A stretch of DNA of 64,000 bases from Rhipicephalus microplus (GCF_043290135.1 NC_134710.1:7759821-7823820), one strand, 5' to 3'. Numbered from the stretch's first letter, positions 32,561 through 44,412 are shown. Notes: generated by a model from the letters alone, not told the origin. Translations and numbers: made by a program.

Positions 32561-33657
32561 TATATCGTTCCGGTCGCAAGCATGCGGATGCCGATGAACT
32601 TTCTCGATTGCCGCTAACACCAGATGTGGCTTCTCTGTCGCCCCTTTTCACCACCTTGTCACCACTCGACACCGCTGACATGCTTTCGGAGCAGCGTAAA
32701 GACCCTTACGTTGCCTCGTAACTCGAATACCTTGCCGATCCATCTGCTGTCCCCTCCACGAGAGCGCTACGCCGGCAAGCAGCCACTTTTCCGTGCGAGA
32801 CAACATTCTGTACAGCCGCAACTGCATGCCTGGTGGTCGGACGTGGCTCCTTCCTGTCTTTACTCATATGCGCTCTAACATCTGCATGAATTTCCACGCA
32901 GATTCCCAAAGTGCTCACGCAGGTGTTCTGAAAACCTACGAAAGGCTGCGTCAACGATATTACTAGCGAAGAATGTATCGCTTTGTGCAGAAATACGTTC
33001 AGTCTAATACCACTTGCCAACAGAACAGAACACCTTCGCGGCACCTTACTGGCATGTTACAGCCGCTCCCGTACCCGGCTCGCCCATTCAACCACGTGTG
33101 TATCGACCTCCATGGCCCCCTGCCATGTAGTGGCTCTGGAAACCAGTGGATTATGGTTGGCGTCTATCATCTGACACGCTACACTTAGACTGCAGCTCTA
33201 CCGGCAGCGACCGCCCACGAATTTGCATTCTTCATTCTCCGCAGCTTCATTCTACGCCATGGTGCTCCACGGTAATCGCTCAGTTATAGCGGTCGAGTGT
33301 TCCTGTCGGAGGTCATCCAAGTACAAGGTCATCCAAGCTATCCTCGCTGAATGCAACATCATCCACCGGAAATCTACCGCATACCTTCTACAGAAAAACG
33401 GTCTCACTAAGTGGTTCAACCGCACACTTGGCGACATGCTGATGATGTACACCTCCTCCAACCACACTAACTGGGACGCTATATTACCTTTTGTTACCTT
33501 CACTGATAACACCGCGACGCAAGCGACTACCGGTTTTTCCCTGTTCTTTCTGTTGTACAGCCGCGAACATTCCCACCCACTGGACACTATACTCCCTTAC
33601 CACCCTAATGCATCTCAGTGCTCTCCACTTTCTGAAGTCACCAGATACGCTGAAGAC
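32561..33657 (+). pseudogene. Gypsy D integrase, N-terminal and core part
   Basis: After the linker (ADADELSRLPLTPD) the zinc-binding and core domains are readable only with frame changes. The core shows CIDLHGPLP (first Asp). At the second catalytic position the sequence reads VLHGNRSV where an S-D-R-G motif is expected, and the third reads NGLTKWFNR in place of NGLTERFNR, changing the catalytic Glu to Lys. Two of three catalytic residues are therefore lost. It is cut at 33657 by a DNA element. Confidence 0.82.
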
Positions 33658-35830
33658 TACACTCTTAAAAAATGGAGTGACGTTCTCTCCATTTAGGTAG
33701 GAATGACGATGTCCTCAATGTTCATCTTTAAATAGAGAAATGTTGCTCCCTTTGCCACAGAGAAACAAGTTCCTCCCAATGAAAATCAAGATAGCTGACC
33801 CCAGGTTAGCGAAGTGAGTAGGCTTAGCAAATGCATTGATTCTTGACTGATAAGAAGAACACGGCCCTGACAGTTACAAAAACGGTCCCGCTGAGCTTGA
33901 TATCAAACGAAACGGTTATAAAAACAAGCAGACGAACCTGTGGTGATGAATACATCGCGAAAGAGAACGACGGAGCAAGTAGGTTTTGTTCAGCCAGCGA
34001 GGCGACGTTCACTTTTAAATAAACGAATACTGCAGAGTCTTCACCCGAAGAGTGCATGCTAGTCTTTCTGTATTTATTTCTCGCAGAGACACATAGTGTA
34101 GCGACGTTATCCACGTGTTTACGGGGGCGCAGGTTGCGAGATTTGCCTCCTAACCGTAGACTCGATCGCAGCGAAACCATTCCGACTTACTAGTGCAGTG
34201 TTGATAGATAGATGTTCAACGTTATAAAAGTAGCTGGAGGTGTGAGAGCGTCACAGCCGTTAAGTAGGTGGTAGCTGGCGCCATGTGGAGAAACTGATTG
34301 ATACTAAAAAAAGCGGCCCGCGGCGACGTACGTTGTCATACCTACCATCACGACTCCTTGCGTATAGTTTGCGACTCAGCCCATTCATGGATTACTCACT
34401 GACACCGGACGCTTAACCCATTCGTAGATTACTCACTGCCACCGGATGCTTAATAATTGTTGATGCAATGCATTTAGCTACACATGCACACAATGTGCAC
34501 ATATACGCATAGTACGCATGTAAAGTGGCCTTATTGAACAAGAGTACAAACGACCATTCTCCACAGCGGCACACACTTAGACGTGTTTACTTACACCCTA
34601 CTACGAAAGCTGACACGCTTATATAACAATGAATTTCGACTGACCATAATGGCACAGGTTACAAATAAGTTTTCGTCAACTTTCTTCATGTTTTGTGGCA
34701 ATACAACAACACGCGCACACGTAAATATGTTGTATCTAATGCTTAGACAAACGGAATTTTATCAAAGGTGGCATAGTAATGAACTAAATAGTTACTAGAG
34801 CCTATCAGGTTTTTGCGAAAACGATTACCCCTAATCGTGCATAGAATACCAACAGCATTCCGAACGATGCGCCATTTCTTGACCACTGCCACAGTTATTT
34901 TTTTCTTGAAGCCTCCAAGAATGCAAACGCTTGCTTTGCGCTAGCCATTTCGGAGGTCACGTCTTTTTTTTTTTCCAGTTGTTACTTAGAGAGGGCGCCA
35001 CATGCAGACCAGACTTTGTCTCCGTCGTGTTAGGTGTTCTGCAGTGGTCGCGTCGACCTTGTTTAGTTGTTTCGTGTTAACGTTTGCTTATATTCTTTCT
35101 ACGTGCTTACCACAAGTGTGACCGTTAGTCATGGATACAGTACACCACTAGCCCTTCAATGACAACGTCGTAAGGACGATCCTAGCAGTCTATATGCACG
35201 TTACAACGCAGGTCTTGCGAGAGAAATAAGTGATGACCTCACATCCGACGGTATTTTTTCGTGAGTGATGGCAGTGGATGTTGGCCTCGCGGCAGCTCTA
35301 TTACTTGAGTGGGACAACTAGCGCTGCAGTGCGCAAATTTACCATAACGTTATAGCATAGTGTGCCTACATACTTTTCTGCTTGAGATGCCTCTCGCCAT
35401 TCGCCTCACGTGTCAACTTGCAGTCATAGTGCGTGCCACAATTTTGTTAGCGCTGTGGCTGTGATGGTTACTATTACTCTGGATTTGGAATACCCTTTTC
35501 ACAAAGGCGAGTGAGTGTTAGTACTTACCTGCTGTGCACAGCTGTTACTAGAAGTGCATTTTGTGTTGAGTTTCTCACGACAAAGGTGAATTATAGACGA
35601 GAAAGGCAAACTGCACGCGTGCATAATTCCGTCTTACCTCTCAGCGCTGGCATGGGCAATGCACAACGCATGCGATTGAAAGTTTGGTTTAACTGACTGA
35701 AGTCATTGCTTTACTTTTCACTAAAGTGTAGTTATGATGATTTTTAAAACGTTTCTGATGATTGTAACCTAGTCTGGCAAATAAACGCTCGGTGAAACTT
35801 CGCAGCCTGTTTCCTTTTGCGCTTTCACCG

Positions 35831-35945
35831 GCCGTGGTAGCATAGCCTTATTGGGTGTCCTGTGACTATGCTGGAGGACGCAGGTTTGACTTCCAGCCAC
35901 GGCGGCCATATTCGAATGGGGTAAACTGCAAATAATATCCATATG
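35831..35945 (+). mobile_element. tRNA-headed SINE fragment
   Basis: GGCCGTGGTAGCATAGCC is A-box-like, GCAGGTTTGACTTCC is B-box-like, and CACGGCGGCCATATTCGAAT follows. The last part recalls the CGGCGGCCGCATTTCGATGG body of a common tick SINE. The fragment is short and diverged. Confidence 0.45.
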
Positions 35946-36435
35946 GCGGTAGCGGCACGTATAACTCTATCAATTTTATATGATCGTGCTCTCACACATA
36001 GACTGCACAGTGGTATCAGGTTTCCTACAATGTTGAAATATTAAGGGTGATGCTTTTTTATACGCCTCGTTGAATTTAGGAGTGTTGTTGGCACCGTGCG
36101 AAACTAAATATGCGTTGGCTTAGCAAGTATGTAGACACCGAAAACATCCATTATTTGTGTACAGTCTAAGGTAATCGATAAAGCAAGACTGCTTGGAAAG
36201 CAGAGCTGCTTGTATTCGTGACAAATTGGTAGTATGAAACAACACGAGACAAACACAGAAGTGTGCGGAGCATCGTGCGAGAGCCTGGCGATAAACACAA
36301 AAATAAGAGGCTTTTACTTTACGCCAAGCAAACAAAAAAACGTCACTCCTGCATTGCTTGCATCAATATTAGGTAAAAGTAATCGCTCGTGACTGGCCGC
36401 GGCTGCGCATGCATGACTGCCGCGGCTGCGCATCG

Positions 36436-36453
36436 GCGTGCGCATGCGCACGC
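36436..36453. promoter_or_regulatory. Perfect 18-bp GC palindrome containing an NRF-1-type site
   Basis: GCGTGCGCATGCGCACGC is its own reverse complement and includes TGCGCATGCGCA, the NRF-1/EWG consensus. Two direct copies of GCCGCGGCTGCGCAT lie just upstream. The local CpG density is high compared with the flanks. Promoter function is inference. Confidence 0.5.
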
Positions 36454-36609
36454 GCAAGACCCCGTGATTGAAGAGAAACTTGAACACTGAAGGAGGAACG
36501 TTGCTCCTTTGGTCCTTGCTGCGAGAGGGCGCGACGGGTAAAGCACCCGAAAGGGAGGAAGTCACTGCGGAGCCCGTTTCTCCATTCTCGCACCCTTTTT
36601 TTTATAGTA

Positions 36610-36962
36610 TGCCATCAGTTGGCTCGGTATCTGACAAGTGAGGCTCAAGGTCTACAAAAGACTCGACATGACGTTCATTACATAGTTCCTACGTTTCGTG
36701 CTGGCTCCCTTGTGTGGCTTTGGGTGCCCCCGCACGTTCCTAGCTTCTCTTCTAAACTTCTGGCCCGGTACCATGGTCCATAACGTGTCATTGACGCGAC
36801 CTCATTGGTGAATTACGTCGTCGAGCCCCTAACACAATCGCCAGATTTGCACCGCCGAGGACGCGAGACCGTACACGTCGACCGTCTCAAGCTTAACTAT
36901 GACCCCCTCATTTCGCCTGCTCCCTGAGTAGCCAGGATGGCTACTATTCACCCCAGAGGCAT
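36610..36962 (+). pseudogene. Gypsy D integrase C-terminal domain and pol end
   Basis: After the insertion the reading CHQLARYLTSEAQGLQKTRH leads to FRAGSLVWLWVPPRVP (the chromodomain-like/GPY-F-type C-terminal region), then ELRRRAPNTIARF and RTRR in shifted frames. The pol end runs up to the 3' LTR. This shows the DNA element inserted into an existing gypsy copy. Confidence 0.75.
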
Positions 36963-37126
36963 TGTAGTGGAGCATATTCACCAACGCGTATGCGCCTTCG
37001 GAAGAGAACGTAAAGCGCCGCACCCTGATTGCGTGAGAACTTGTGCTGCCTTTGCCAGACTTGCCGTACGGCCATTTTCCGTTGCGACCTCGTTGTGACT
37101 TTCCTGCTTCAATAAACATTAACACA
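36963..37126 (+). repeat. 3' LTR of gypsy D
   Basis: It begins TGTAGTGGAGCATATTCACC and ends ATTAACACA. The length is exactly 164, like the 5' LTR, and the AATAAA signal is conserved near 37111. Overall identity to the 5' LTR is about 83 percent by eye. Confidence 0.92.
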
Positions 37127-38841
37127 ACGGGAATGAATTTCATGTTAAGCTTTAAATTTGAAGCAGCCTTGACGTGGTGATAGCTTTTAGTGAACATTTT
37201 TAACTTTATTGCCCGCATCCAAGCATGTTTGCGATACGCAATAAATATTTTCTGTAATTTATGCTGCTTGCTCGCAACACGATTTCGCATGCATTATTTT
37301 TCGGACAGACTTTCTCGCAATCTTGACTCACATGCAGTTTCACTGTGACTTTTGATAGCAATGAAGTACTGCAGCCGCAGAGGTTTTATCATGCAACGTG
37401 CCAGGGCAAGGCAGTGATTCTTAAAAGATGTTCAGTTGGTCTTAATGGAAACTGCACAGGGAACCACGCTAGACCTGCTCAGTTCGAAGTAGCTTGTTCG
37501 TGGCATATATGCACCAAAAAACCTAACTATGCGCAAACACGCGTATAGTTCTCGTTTTTTTTTTCTCGAAGGTTTCCTCGTCCTGCTCCCTGAAGTGATG
37601 ATGGCGTTGCGGCAAGGGCAAGGTGTCATCAGGTGTTTGCAAGCGTGCAGCCGTCACTTCCCTTTACGTCTACAGATTGAGAACTGCACAAAGTATTTTA
37701 CCGCAAAGCATAAATATGCTATGTATACACTGTTCTAACTAGGACGTGAATTCATGTCTGCAGCACTTACGCGGGCGCGAACAGGAGAAGCCTCGTACCA
37801 CACATATTCTCGGGTGATCCGTTGTGATGAAGGAATGAGATCTGGTCTTCTTCAGAGCATAGTGTGCCATAATCAATTTCTTGGAACGTGTGAACTCCGA
37901 CGAGAACTGCGAGCACGTCAAATCCGAGTTTATTTACGCTGTACTGTGCACCATCCGTCTCTGTCAGTTGTCTGTTTTGGGCATTCTGATCCGAGTCACT
38001 GAAACTTCACTGCTGGCATCTACTCCTTTGAGTTCAATCAAGTTTGTGGTATGCCATCACAACGCAATAGGACCTATCATTCTTCTGTAGGGGCACAATC
38101 ACAAATGCGAGACGTTTTACGTGCTGAGTAAAATACTGGGCGAGCGCGACTTTACTGGCACCTGAAGCGAAGCGGAGGAAATATATACCCGCGAATCATT
38201 CCGCTATGGGAGAAACGAGCGCTGGGGTTTAAGACGGGAACATACTAGCTGACATGTATCGTCACCAAAGTTCTCGTTTCTCGCATTCAGTTTCACTGGC
38301 CGAACTTTGCTGTGCGCGTTACTTCTTTGCAATGCGACGTCGACCCCTTCAAATACGCTGCCTAGACGTATTGTTTGGTAGGTCTTGTTTTGTGTCAATC
38401 AGTGCCCTTCTACGAGACTCGATGGTCGCGCCGACAAGCCATAAGGTAGCACTTGATGATTTCTTCTCGAATGGTGACGCTTGCTCCAGTGCACACTCTA
38501 AAACTGGCGAAAAAGCTACCGCAACCGAAGAAACAGTTCCCAGCTGTAGTTCTGCACTGCCCTAATACAACGCATGTGCCAATAGAACTCCTGAAAACCG
38601 ATCATAGCATGAAGTATGCACGAAAACCGCGATTTCTGACAACGACATTGGTCTTTACGTGTTTAATGGACCAAGACGCCAGGCGTTGCACAAGACGACG
38701 AGACCAGATAACGTTGGATAATGACGCAATAGAAACCAGGCGCTAAACATTTCCCTGAGTTAGTAAGCGCTAACATAAGTTCCAACCTCTCTGGCTAGAA
38801 ATGTTTATCTGGCTGATGTATTTGCAGTATCATGAGGGTGC
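37127..38841. other. Unique-looking stretch, nothing recognised
   Basis: ORFs reach about 100 codons (38254-38565) with no known motif. No repeat family is recognised. Confidence 0.4.
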
Positions 38842-39087
38842 TTGATAGATTGATTGATGTGTATGGTTTAACGTCCCCAAACCACCACATGATTATGAGA
38901 AACGCCATAGCGGAGGGCTCCAGAAATTTCGACCACCTGGGGTTCTTTAACGAGCACCCAAATCGGAGCACAGGGGCCTACAACATTTCCGCCTCCATCG
39001 GAAATGCAGCCGCCGCAGCCGGAATTCGATCCCGCGACCTGCGGGTCAGCAGCCGAGTACCTTAGCCACTACACCACCGCGGCGGGG
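38842..39087 (-). mobile_element. tRNA-derived SINE, Ruka-like, full length
   Basis: On the minus strand it starts CCCCGCCGCGGTGGTGTAGT, with A box TAGTGGCTAAGG, B box GGTCGCGGGATCGAATTCC, body GGAGGCGGAAATGTTGTAGG and AAAGAACCCCAGGTGGTCGA, and ends in (AATC)n. Other copies lie at 42608, 42889, 52564, 58785 and 60943. The antisense ORF (ending RSRDLRVSSRVP) is a shadow of the SINE. Confidence 0.9.
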
Positions 39088-39547
39088 CATCAGGGAGCTT
39101 TCTGCAAGACATGTGCGCTTTTTGGAAAGAAAGTTCAGGCAGGGGGTTTCACCAAGTTTTTAGTGCCTTGGTCCTCCTTCCGCGCACGCTTTGCAAAAAC
39201 GAGCTCGACAATTTCAAAAGCCATAACGATTGTGACTACCACAACACCACGGCTCTATACGCGTGTCAATCTTCGTGTAAATTGAAAAAGATAAGCAATA
39301 CTGTTCCAGTATGTCAGGGGTCTCTGCTACGTTAAACGTTGCTTGCACAGAGTTTTCTTCAGTTGTTGTAAACTATTATCGTTATTTTGTATATTGTTTT
39401 TAATTTTACAAGATGACACATCACCCACGTTTCTTCTGCGCAATTTAGTTGTACACTATATTGCTAGTTGCAGAAACCACCTGGTCTGCCTATTTAGCCA
39501 TGTCTAGATAAACAGATAAACAACAAACAGATAAAGCGAATACAAGA
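39088..39547. other. AT-rich spacer
   Basis: Nothing coding is seen. It ends with short direct copies of CAAACAGATAAAGCGAATA near 39525 that prefigure the palindrome arm. Confidence 0.5.
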
Positions 39548-39705
<158 letters not shown>

Positions 39706-39729
39706 GTTTATATATATATATATAAATAT

Positions 39730-40198
39730 ATATATATTAATGAGATCTAACAGACAATAATGCCAAGGAAGGTATAGGGCAAGTTAATAGGCCAATGGTA
39801 ATGTAAATGAGAAGAAAGAAAAGTGGGTGAAAAGTTAACTTGCCGTGGGCAGGATCCGAACCTGCGACCTTCGAACAACGCGTTGGATGCTCTACCACTG
39901 AGCTACTACGACAGCTATCCCGCCAGCCACTTTATTGGGTATCTGTGTCAATTTAACCCTGGGAGTGTCCGTCAGCGCCACTAGTAGCCATGGCGGCGAG
40001 TGTGGCACACTCTTTATGAGCCTGGTTGGCGTCACGTAGCACGTGAACTTATTACTAACTGGCAGCTGACCAATAGTCCCCCGTATACAACCTAAAGGCA
40101 CCAAGTCCGCCAGTACGAGACCCTCGTTAATGAATAAGGGAAACAAGTTTATATTTAAGGGCTTGTTTTTTCGTGTTTTACACAATATTAATGAGATT
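39730..40198 (-). mobile_element. tRNA-headed SINE family 2 with AT tail
   Basis: On the minus strand 39925-39840 reads GTAGTAGCTCAGTGGTAGAG then GGTCGCAGGTTCGGATCCTG, good A and B boxes. A body with CACCCACTTTTCTTTCTTCT and CTTGGCATTATTGTCTGTTA follows, and an AT microsatellite ends it. Upstream (39930-40198) a further repeat segment belongs to longer copies of this family. The tRNA-like part is not a real tRNA, because the anticodon arm does not form properly and the unit recurs. Confidence 0.7.
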
Positions 40199-40380
40199 CG
40201 AAGGTCGCAGGTTCGGATCCTGCCTATGGCAAGTTATCTTTTCACCCACTTTTCTTTCTTCTCATTTACATTACTATTGGCCTAATCACTTCCACTATAC
40301 CTTCGGCATTATTGTCTGTTAGATCTCAATCATATTGTGTAGAACACGAAAAAACGAGCCATTAAGTATAAACTTGTCTC

Positions 40381-40385
<5 letters not shown>
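40199..40385 (+). mobile_element. SINE family 2, plus-strand partial copy
   Basis: It starts within the B box (TTCGAAGGTCGCAGGTTCGG), repeats the same body in the opposite orientation to the neighbour, and ends CACGAAAAAACGAGCC before an AT array. The two copies lie as an inverted pair. Confidence 0.75.

Positions 40386-40453
<68 letters not shown>
40386..40453. repeat. (AT)n microsatellite
   Basis: About 68 bp of pure AT at the junction of two SINE tails. Confidence 0.95.
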
Positions 40454-40456
<3 letters not shown>

Positions 40457-40760
40457 GCCCACCGTGAGATTGGTGGTTTCCACCACCCACCACTTTTTTT
40501 GTTGATTATGGTGCTGGAAATGGTGGTATGTTGGTGGCACATTGTGTATGGTGGCGTATGGTGGAGCGGATGGTGGACGGTGCGCTCCAGACGGCAATGT
40601 TGGAGCGCGAAGCAGCATCAGAATCACCGTGACGAGCTTCCACTGAAGAAGTCATGAAAATATTTGTAGAAAGCACCAAGAAAAAATGGTGCCACAGGGT
40701 GGAATCGAACCTGTCACACTCGAGTTCCCAACTGAGCACACTAACCCCTGCGCTGCGTCT
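40454..40760 (-). mobile_element. tRNA-headed SINE family 3
   Basis: On the minus strand GCAGGGGTTAGTGTGCTCAG (A-box region) and GACAGGTTCGATTCCACCC (B box, perfect GGTTCGATTCC) are followed by a body rich in CCACCAT. It ends at the AT array. An acceptor-like GCACCA follows the T arm. The AT array is shared with the SINE 2 copy. Confidence 0.6.
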
Positions 40761-40789
40761 ACAGATGGCAGGTGCGGTGTTAAGCAAGT

Positions 40790-42093
40790 ATTCAACTCAT
40801 AAACTTATTGTTTAACTTCAGTTCTGTTTGTCGCTCACTTGAGATGAACGGAATCTGCACCTGCTACTAACATTTGCACATTTGATAAACACGACCAACT
40901 GCTGCCTGTAACAATTGCCACAACGATAATGGCAACAGCGCTATGTTTTTGTTACAATTTACAACCGCAAGAAAAAACAACAAAGCAGTAAACTGAGGAG
41001 TAAGTAGAGTTTATAGGCGGTTACTGCAAAGTTTATTATCCGTTTCTCCCTTCTTCCAAAGGACGATATCTGTTCAAGTTTATGACGTACGCTTCTATGC
41101 TCATTCGATAGATGCGCCTAAGCAATCCATTGTGATGTTTTTTTTTCGCGCAAGGCACAGCACAGTCGTGCCAGCACGCTGCTGTTACTCTGTCGTTAAG
41201 AACAACTACATAACTGCTTGGCCAAAACGAATGAAGTGCGCCAGAAAGATTATGCTATTATATTGGTTATGTTAGCATATGAATTGACGAGTCTGTGTTA
41301 TCGCATCAGAGCCAGTTGAGTGCCGGCGAGTACGGCCGGTGGCTGTCGGTGAGAGGAAGTGTGTATTTGGTGGAAGTGCTGCAAGCGCGTCGCATCGATG
41401 TTAGCTGCTTCTTGCGATGACATCGTACACAATAAAAAAGGCTTCATTTAGGGTAAATGATGCACATCTGTGCTGTATTGTCCTTTTCACTCGTAAAAAT
41501 TAGGTATTGTGAAGCCCAAATGTTCCGTTAACACTTGTACGGGCTCGGTCGGTAGTACTTACCTTTGGTGGAAATCATAGTGGTAGAACAGAAGGGTGAA
41601 TTCAAATTCACTGGGGCTCATCTAGACTCATGTCGAAAGGGAAACTTTATGCATATTCGCACGCACTTTGTTAACTGAAAAGTATGGCTCAAGCAATAGA
41701 GTGTCCAATAATTGCGAGAGTTGCGTTTCTAGCGTGGCGACATCAAGTGACCACTGTGTTGTGCTCTGACATTGAGAGGGGCAAATGCGAACTGGAGCTC
41801 ATTTATTTCATGACAACTGCGCGCCGATGTAAAACATTTATTGTCACTGTTCGAAGTGACGCCTGTAGTAAAAATCACAACAAAGAAACACATCGTGGAT
41901 GTCAAACTGAAGTGCGTGCGCGAAATGTAAACATATTCACGGGCGCAGATTCTACGCTCTTCTAAAATCGAAGAATTGTTGACACCACAGGAATAGATAA
42001 ATAAACGTGCTAGAAAGCGTAATGAACAGCGTAGGTTTCTTTTGACCGTAAACATATATCTCTGAGCATTCAAGAATTAAACACTACAAATAA
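40790..42093. other. No genes recognised
   Basis: AT-rich sequence with short ORFs only. Confidence 0.4.
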
Positions 42094-42500
42094 GTGATTT
42101 TACGTACTGTCATGTGCTTTTTCATCATGCCACCATCATCCACCAAGATTCCATCACGCCAGCGTCATTCACCTTGCTCACCAAGCCTCGAACACGTTTT
42201 GCCGCGCCACCATCAGCCGGCATTTTCTATCGTCACTATCATTGGCTCACTACCACCATCATCTGCCACCATTTTTTCCACTCTAGCCATCATGAGCCGG
42301 CATTTTCCACCGTCACCACCATTGGCTCACCACCACCATCTGCCATGATTTTTTTCCACTCTCGCCATTTTCAGCCATTATGCCCACTAGAGTTTCCACC
42401 ATATTTACTAATGTATTTCCACCGTATCCTCTAATATTTCCACCATATCCACTATTCTTTCCACCATATCTACCAACGATTCCAGCATCCACCAACCCAG
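42094..42500 (+). repeat. CCACCAT-rich minisatellite region
   Basis: 42120-42360 is rich in CACCATC/GCCGGCATTTTC words (CATTTTCTATCGTCAC and CATTTTCCACCGTCAC repeat about 78 bp apart). 42395-42480 carries about four 21-bp units of the form TTTCCACCATATCCACTATT. The ORFs here are compositional. Confidence 0.75.
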
Positions 42501-42607
42501 GATTTTCAATAGGGTTGTACAATTGTTTCAGCTGTATGTCAGTCTCTTGTTCTACCATTGTGTGACACAGTGCATTTTTAATACGCTGCTTAAGATTTAC
42601 GACCACC

Positions 42608-42860
42608 TGGCCGCGGGATTGAATCTTGGCTGCAGCAGCTGCAATTTCGATGGAGGCGAAAATGCTGTAGACCCATGGGCTCAGATTCGGTTGCACGTTA
42701 AAAAACCCAAGGTGGTCGAAGTTTCCAGACCCCTAAAGTTGTCATTTATCGTCAAGGTGTCTCTCATAATCAAATGCTGGTTTAGGGGGGTTAAACCCCA
42801 TACATTATTCAAGCAATCAGTTTAGGGGGGTTAAACTCCATACATTATTCAAGCAATCAG
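42608..42860 (+). mobile_element. Ruka-like SINE, 5'-truncated, duplicated tail
   Basis: It starts at the B-box region (CCGCGGGATTGAATCTTGG) and has the SINE body with changes. The 40-bp tail at 42781-42820 is repeated at 42821-42860 with one mismatch. Confidence 0.8.
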
Positions 42861-42888
42861 GCTTATGACCACCATTTTTATTTATCTC

Positions 42889-43078
42889 CTGATTGATTGA
42901 TTGATATGTGGGGTTTAACGCCTCAAAACCACCATATGATTATGAGAGACGCCGTAGTGGAGGGCTCTGGTAATTTTGACCACCTGGGGTTCTTTAACAT
43001 GCACCCAAGTCTGAGCACACGGGCCTACAACATTTCCGCCTCCATCGGAAATGCAGCCGCCGCTGCAGGGATTCGAAC
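42889..43078 (-). mobile_element. Ruka-like SINE, truncated head
   Basis: Oriented opposite to the copy at 42608. The (GATT)n end lies at 42889, and the body runs to the B-box remnant GGATTCGAAC, where it is truncated. Confidence 0.85.
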
Positions 43079-43737
43079 TTATTTCGAATTTATTTATCTC
43101 CTAAAGTTACACGATGAGTATGTTAGTAGGCTTTTCTATGGTTGCGATTGGCCTGCACGCTTGCCTGTGTTGCACCTTCGTCATTAGACACTTCGGAGTG
43201 CCTGTAGCCGTTCGGGCATAATAAATCTATCTATCAATATACTGTACACTCGCATGCAAGTTCAGTGAATAAACCAAATATTCTGTGACCTGTGCGTGCG
43301 TGTATGTGTCTTTAGATGTAGCAGAACGTGCGAAGGTTTGATAGAAATGTTATTCTCTGGCTTGAGTATATCTTAGCACAAGTACAAAGAGTCACACTGT
43401 AATATGCTTGAACGTGGCCTTTGAGTCCTTAGAACTTTGTCGGGCTTTTACCACTAAAACGAATATCTGCTTAGCGAAAGTTATCGTAGATATCGACTCC
43501 GGGGAGATCTGTTCCAGTGGGTACACGTATGACCACCGCTGCAGCATCAATCACGTAGCCAAGCCACTGTACAACGCTCGCGCCTGAGATATCTGCCCAA
43601 AACCGCACAGAGTACGAAAGCCTTCACGAAGACACGACACATTTTTTTATGTGCAGGCATTATTTACTGTAGAAGCGCCCGGAAATGATATTGTGATAGT
43701 AACACCGCTTAGTTTATGAATCTTGTCAGCACGAAGT
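43079..43737. other. Spacer with a LINE-tail-like segment
   Basis: 43190-43240 holds GTAGCCGTTCGGGCATAATA followed by (ATCT)n, which looks like the 3' end of a LINE. The rest is unassigned. Confidence 0.35.
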
Positions 43738-43856
43738 TACGAAAAAAAAAATGTGGGTACGTGGCGAGGGGGGAGGCGCTTACTTGAAAAGTTTTGGGGA
43801 GGATTTGAACCTCCCAACCCACCCCCCTCTCCACCTTGGCTACGCTTCTGTCGATG
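43738..43856 (-). repeat. Dispersed GCGTAGCC/poly-G repeat
   Basis: The minus strand reads AGAAGCGTAGCCAAGGTGG, then a G-rich run, GGTTCAAATCCTCCCC and a poly-T. This is the same family as 26047-26135. It truncates the gypsy E integrase. Confidence 0.6.
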
Positions 43857-44400
43857 GTGAATGTTGGTGCACGGCCGTGCACTAGGTAGAGTAACCAGTG
43901 ATTTGTTGGACAGATGTGTTGTGCACAAATGTCACACAAGGAAGAATTGTGCCCCAGTTGTCATGGTGTGGTCGCATTATGCATCGAAAGCATGCCGATC
44001 AGTGTGCGATGAAATCGTTCAGTCAACCCATTAGTTTAAGGGTGATATGTGTGCTGTGTCACAACGGTTCGCAGAAAAACTTCAATGATTGCGGACAGAA
44101 AGGTCTTGACACGATCACTCAACAGGACGCGTGGTGTACCACGCCATAAAACAATGTCGTTGAAAAGAAAATCAGTGACATCTGAGGCAGAACTTTTACG
44201 TACAGAAGCAGTCACTGCGTACCCTGTCCGGTGATCGACTGCTGTCTCTATGCAGCGATGACCTCTTGGCGTGATTGGGAAAGGCCCGGGTAAATCTGTC
44301 CCAACAATGGCAAAAGGTGTCTCGGGACAAGGGATTGGCTGCAATAGACAACCTGTACTTGAAGCTGGTTGCTTCCACCATTGACACAAAGAGCAAGACG
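43857..44400 (-). pseudogene. Gypsy E integrase core
   Basis: QWWKQPASSTGCLLQPIPCP precedes the core, then VGTDLPGPFPITPRGH (first Asp), VLLSDRVKTFLSAI (second Asp), and, after one stop, NGLTERFHRTLIGML (catalytic Glu). The D,D-35-E triad is therefore retained in this fragment, although a stop lies just before the Glu block. The reading ends TNHWLLYLVHGRAPTFTID. Confidence 0.85.
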
Positions 44401-44412
44401 CAACGTACTTGG

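Larger units (their letters stand above)
33660..36607. mobile_element. TA-flanked DNA element (Tc1/mariner-like MITE?) inside pol D
   Basis: Pol sequence stops at 33657 and resumes at 36610, giving about 2.95 kb of foreign DNA. TA lies on both sides (33658-33659 and 36608-36609). The left end reads CACTCTTAAAAAATGGAGTG. The right end, reversed, reads CTATAAAAAAAAGGGTG, an imperfect terminal repeat with a gap. No transposase is recognised inside. The element at 55552 starts with the same CACTCTTA. The pol frame resumes two bases out of step, so a simple TA duplication does not fully explain the junction. Confidence 0.55.
28926..37126 (+). mobile_element. Ty3/gypsy LTR retrotransposon D, both LTRs present
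   Basis: Two 164-bp direct repeats (28926-29089 and 36963-37126) bound gag, protease, RT, RNase H and integrase in the standard Ty3/gypsy order on the plus strand. The pol is interrupted by a TA-flanked element at 33660-36607. By eye the LTRs differ at 27 of 164 positions without gaps, so the copy is old. The 5-bp flanks (TATGG left, ACGGG right) do not match well, so no target duplication is claimed. Confidence 0.92.

Noticed and set aside
39840..39925. Functional tRNA gene
   Set aside because: A and B boxes are good, but the anticodon arm does not fold normally and the unit recurs with SINE body and AT tail.
40690..40755. Functional tRNA gene on the minus strand
   Set aside because: The B box is perfect but the acceptor stem does not close, and a SINE-like body follows.
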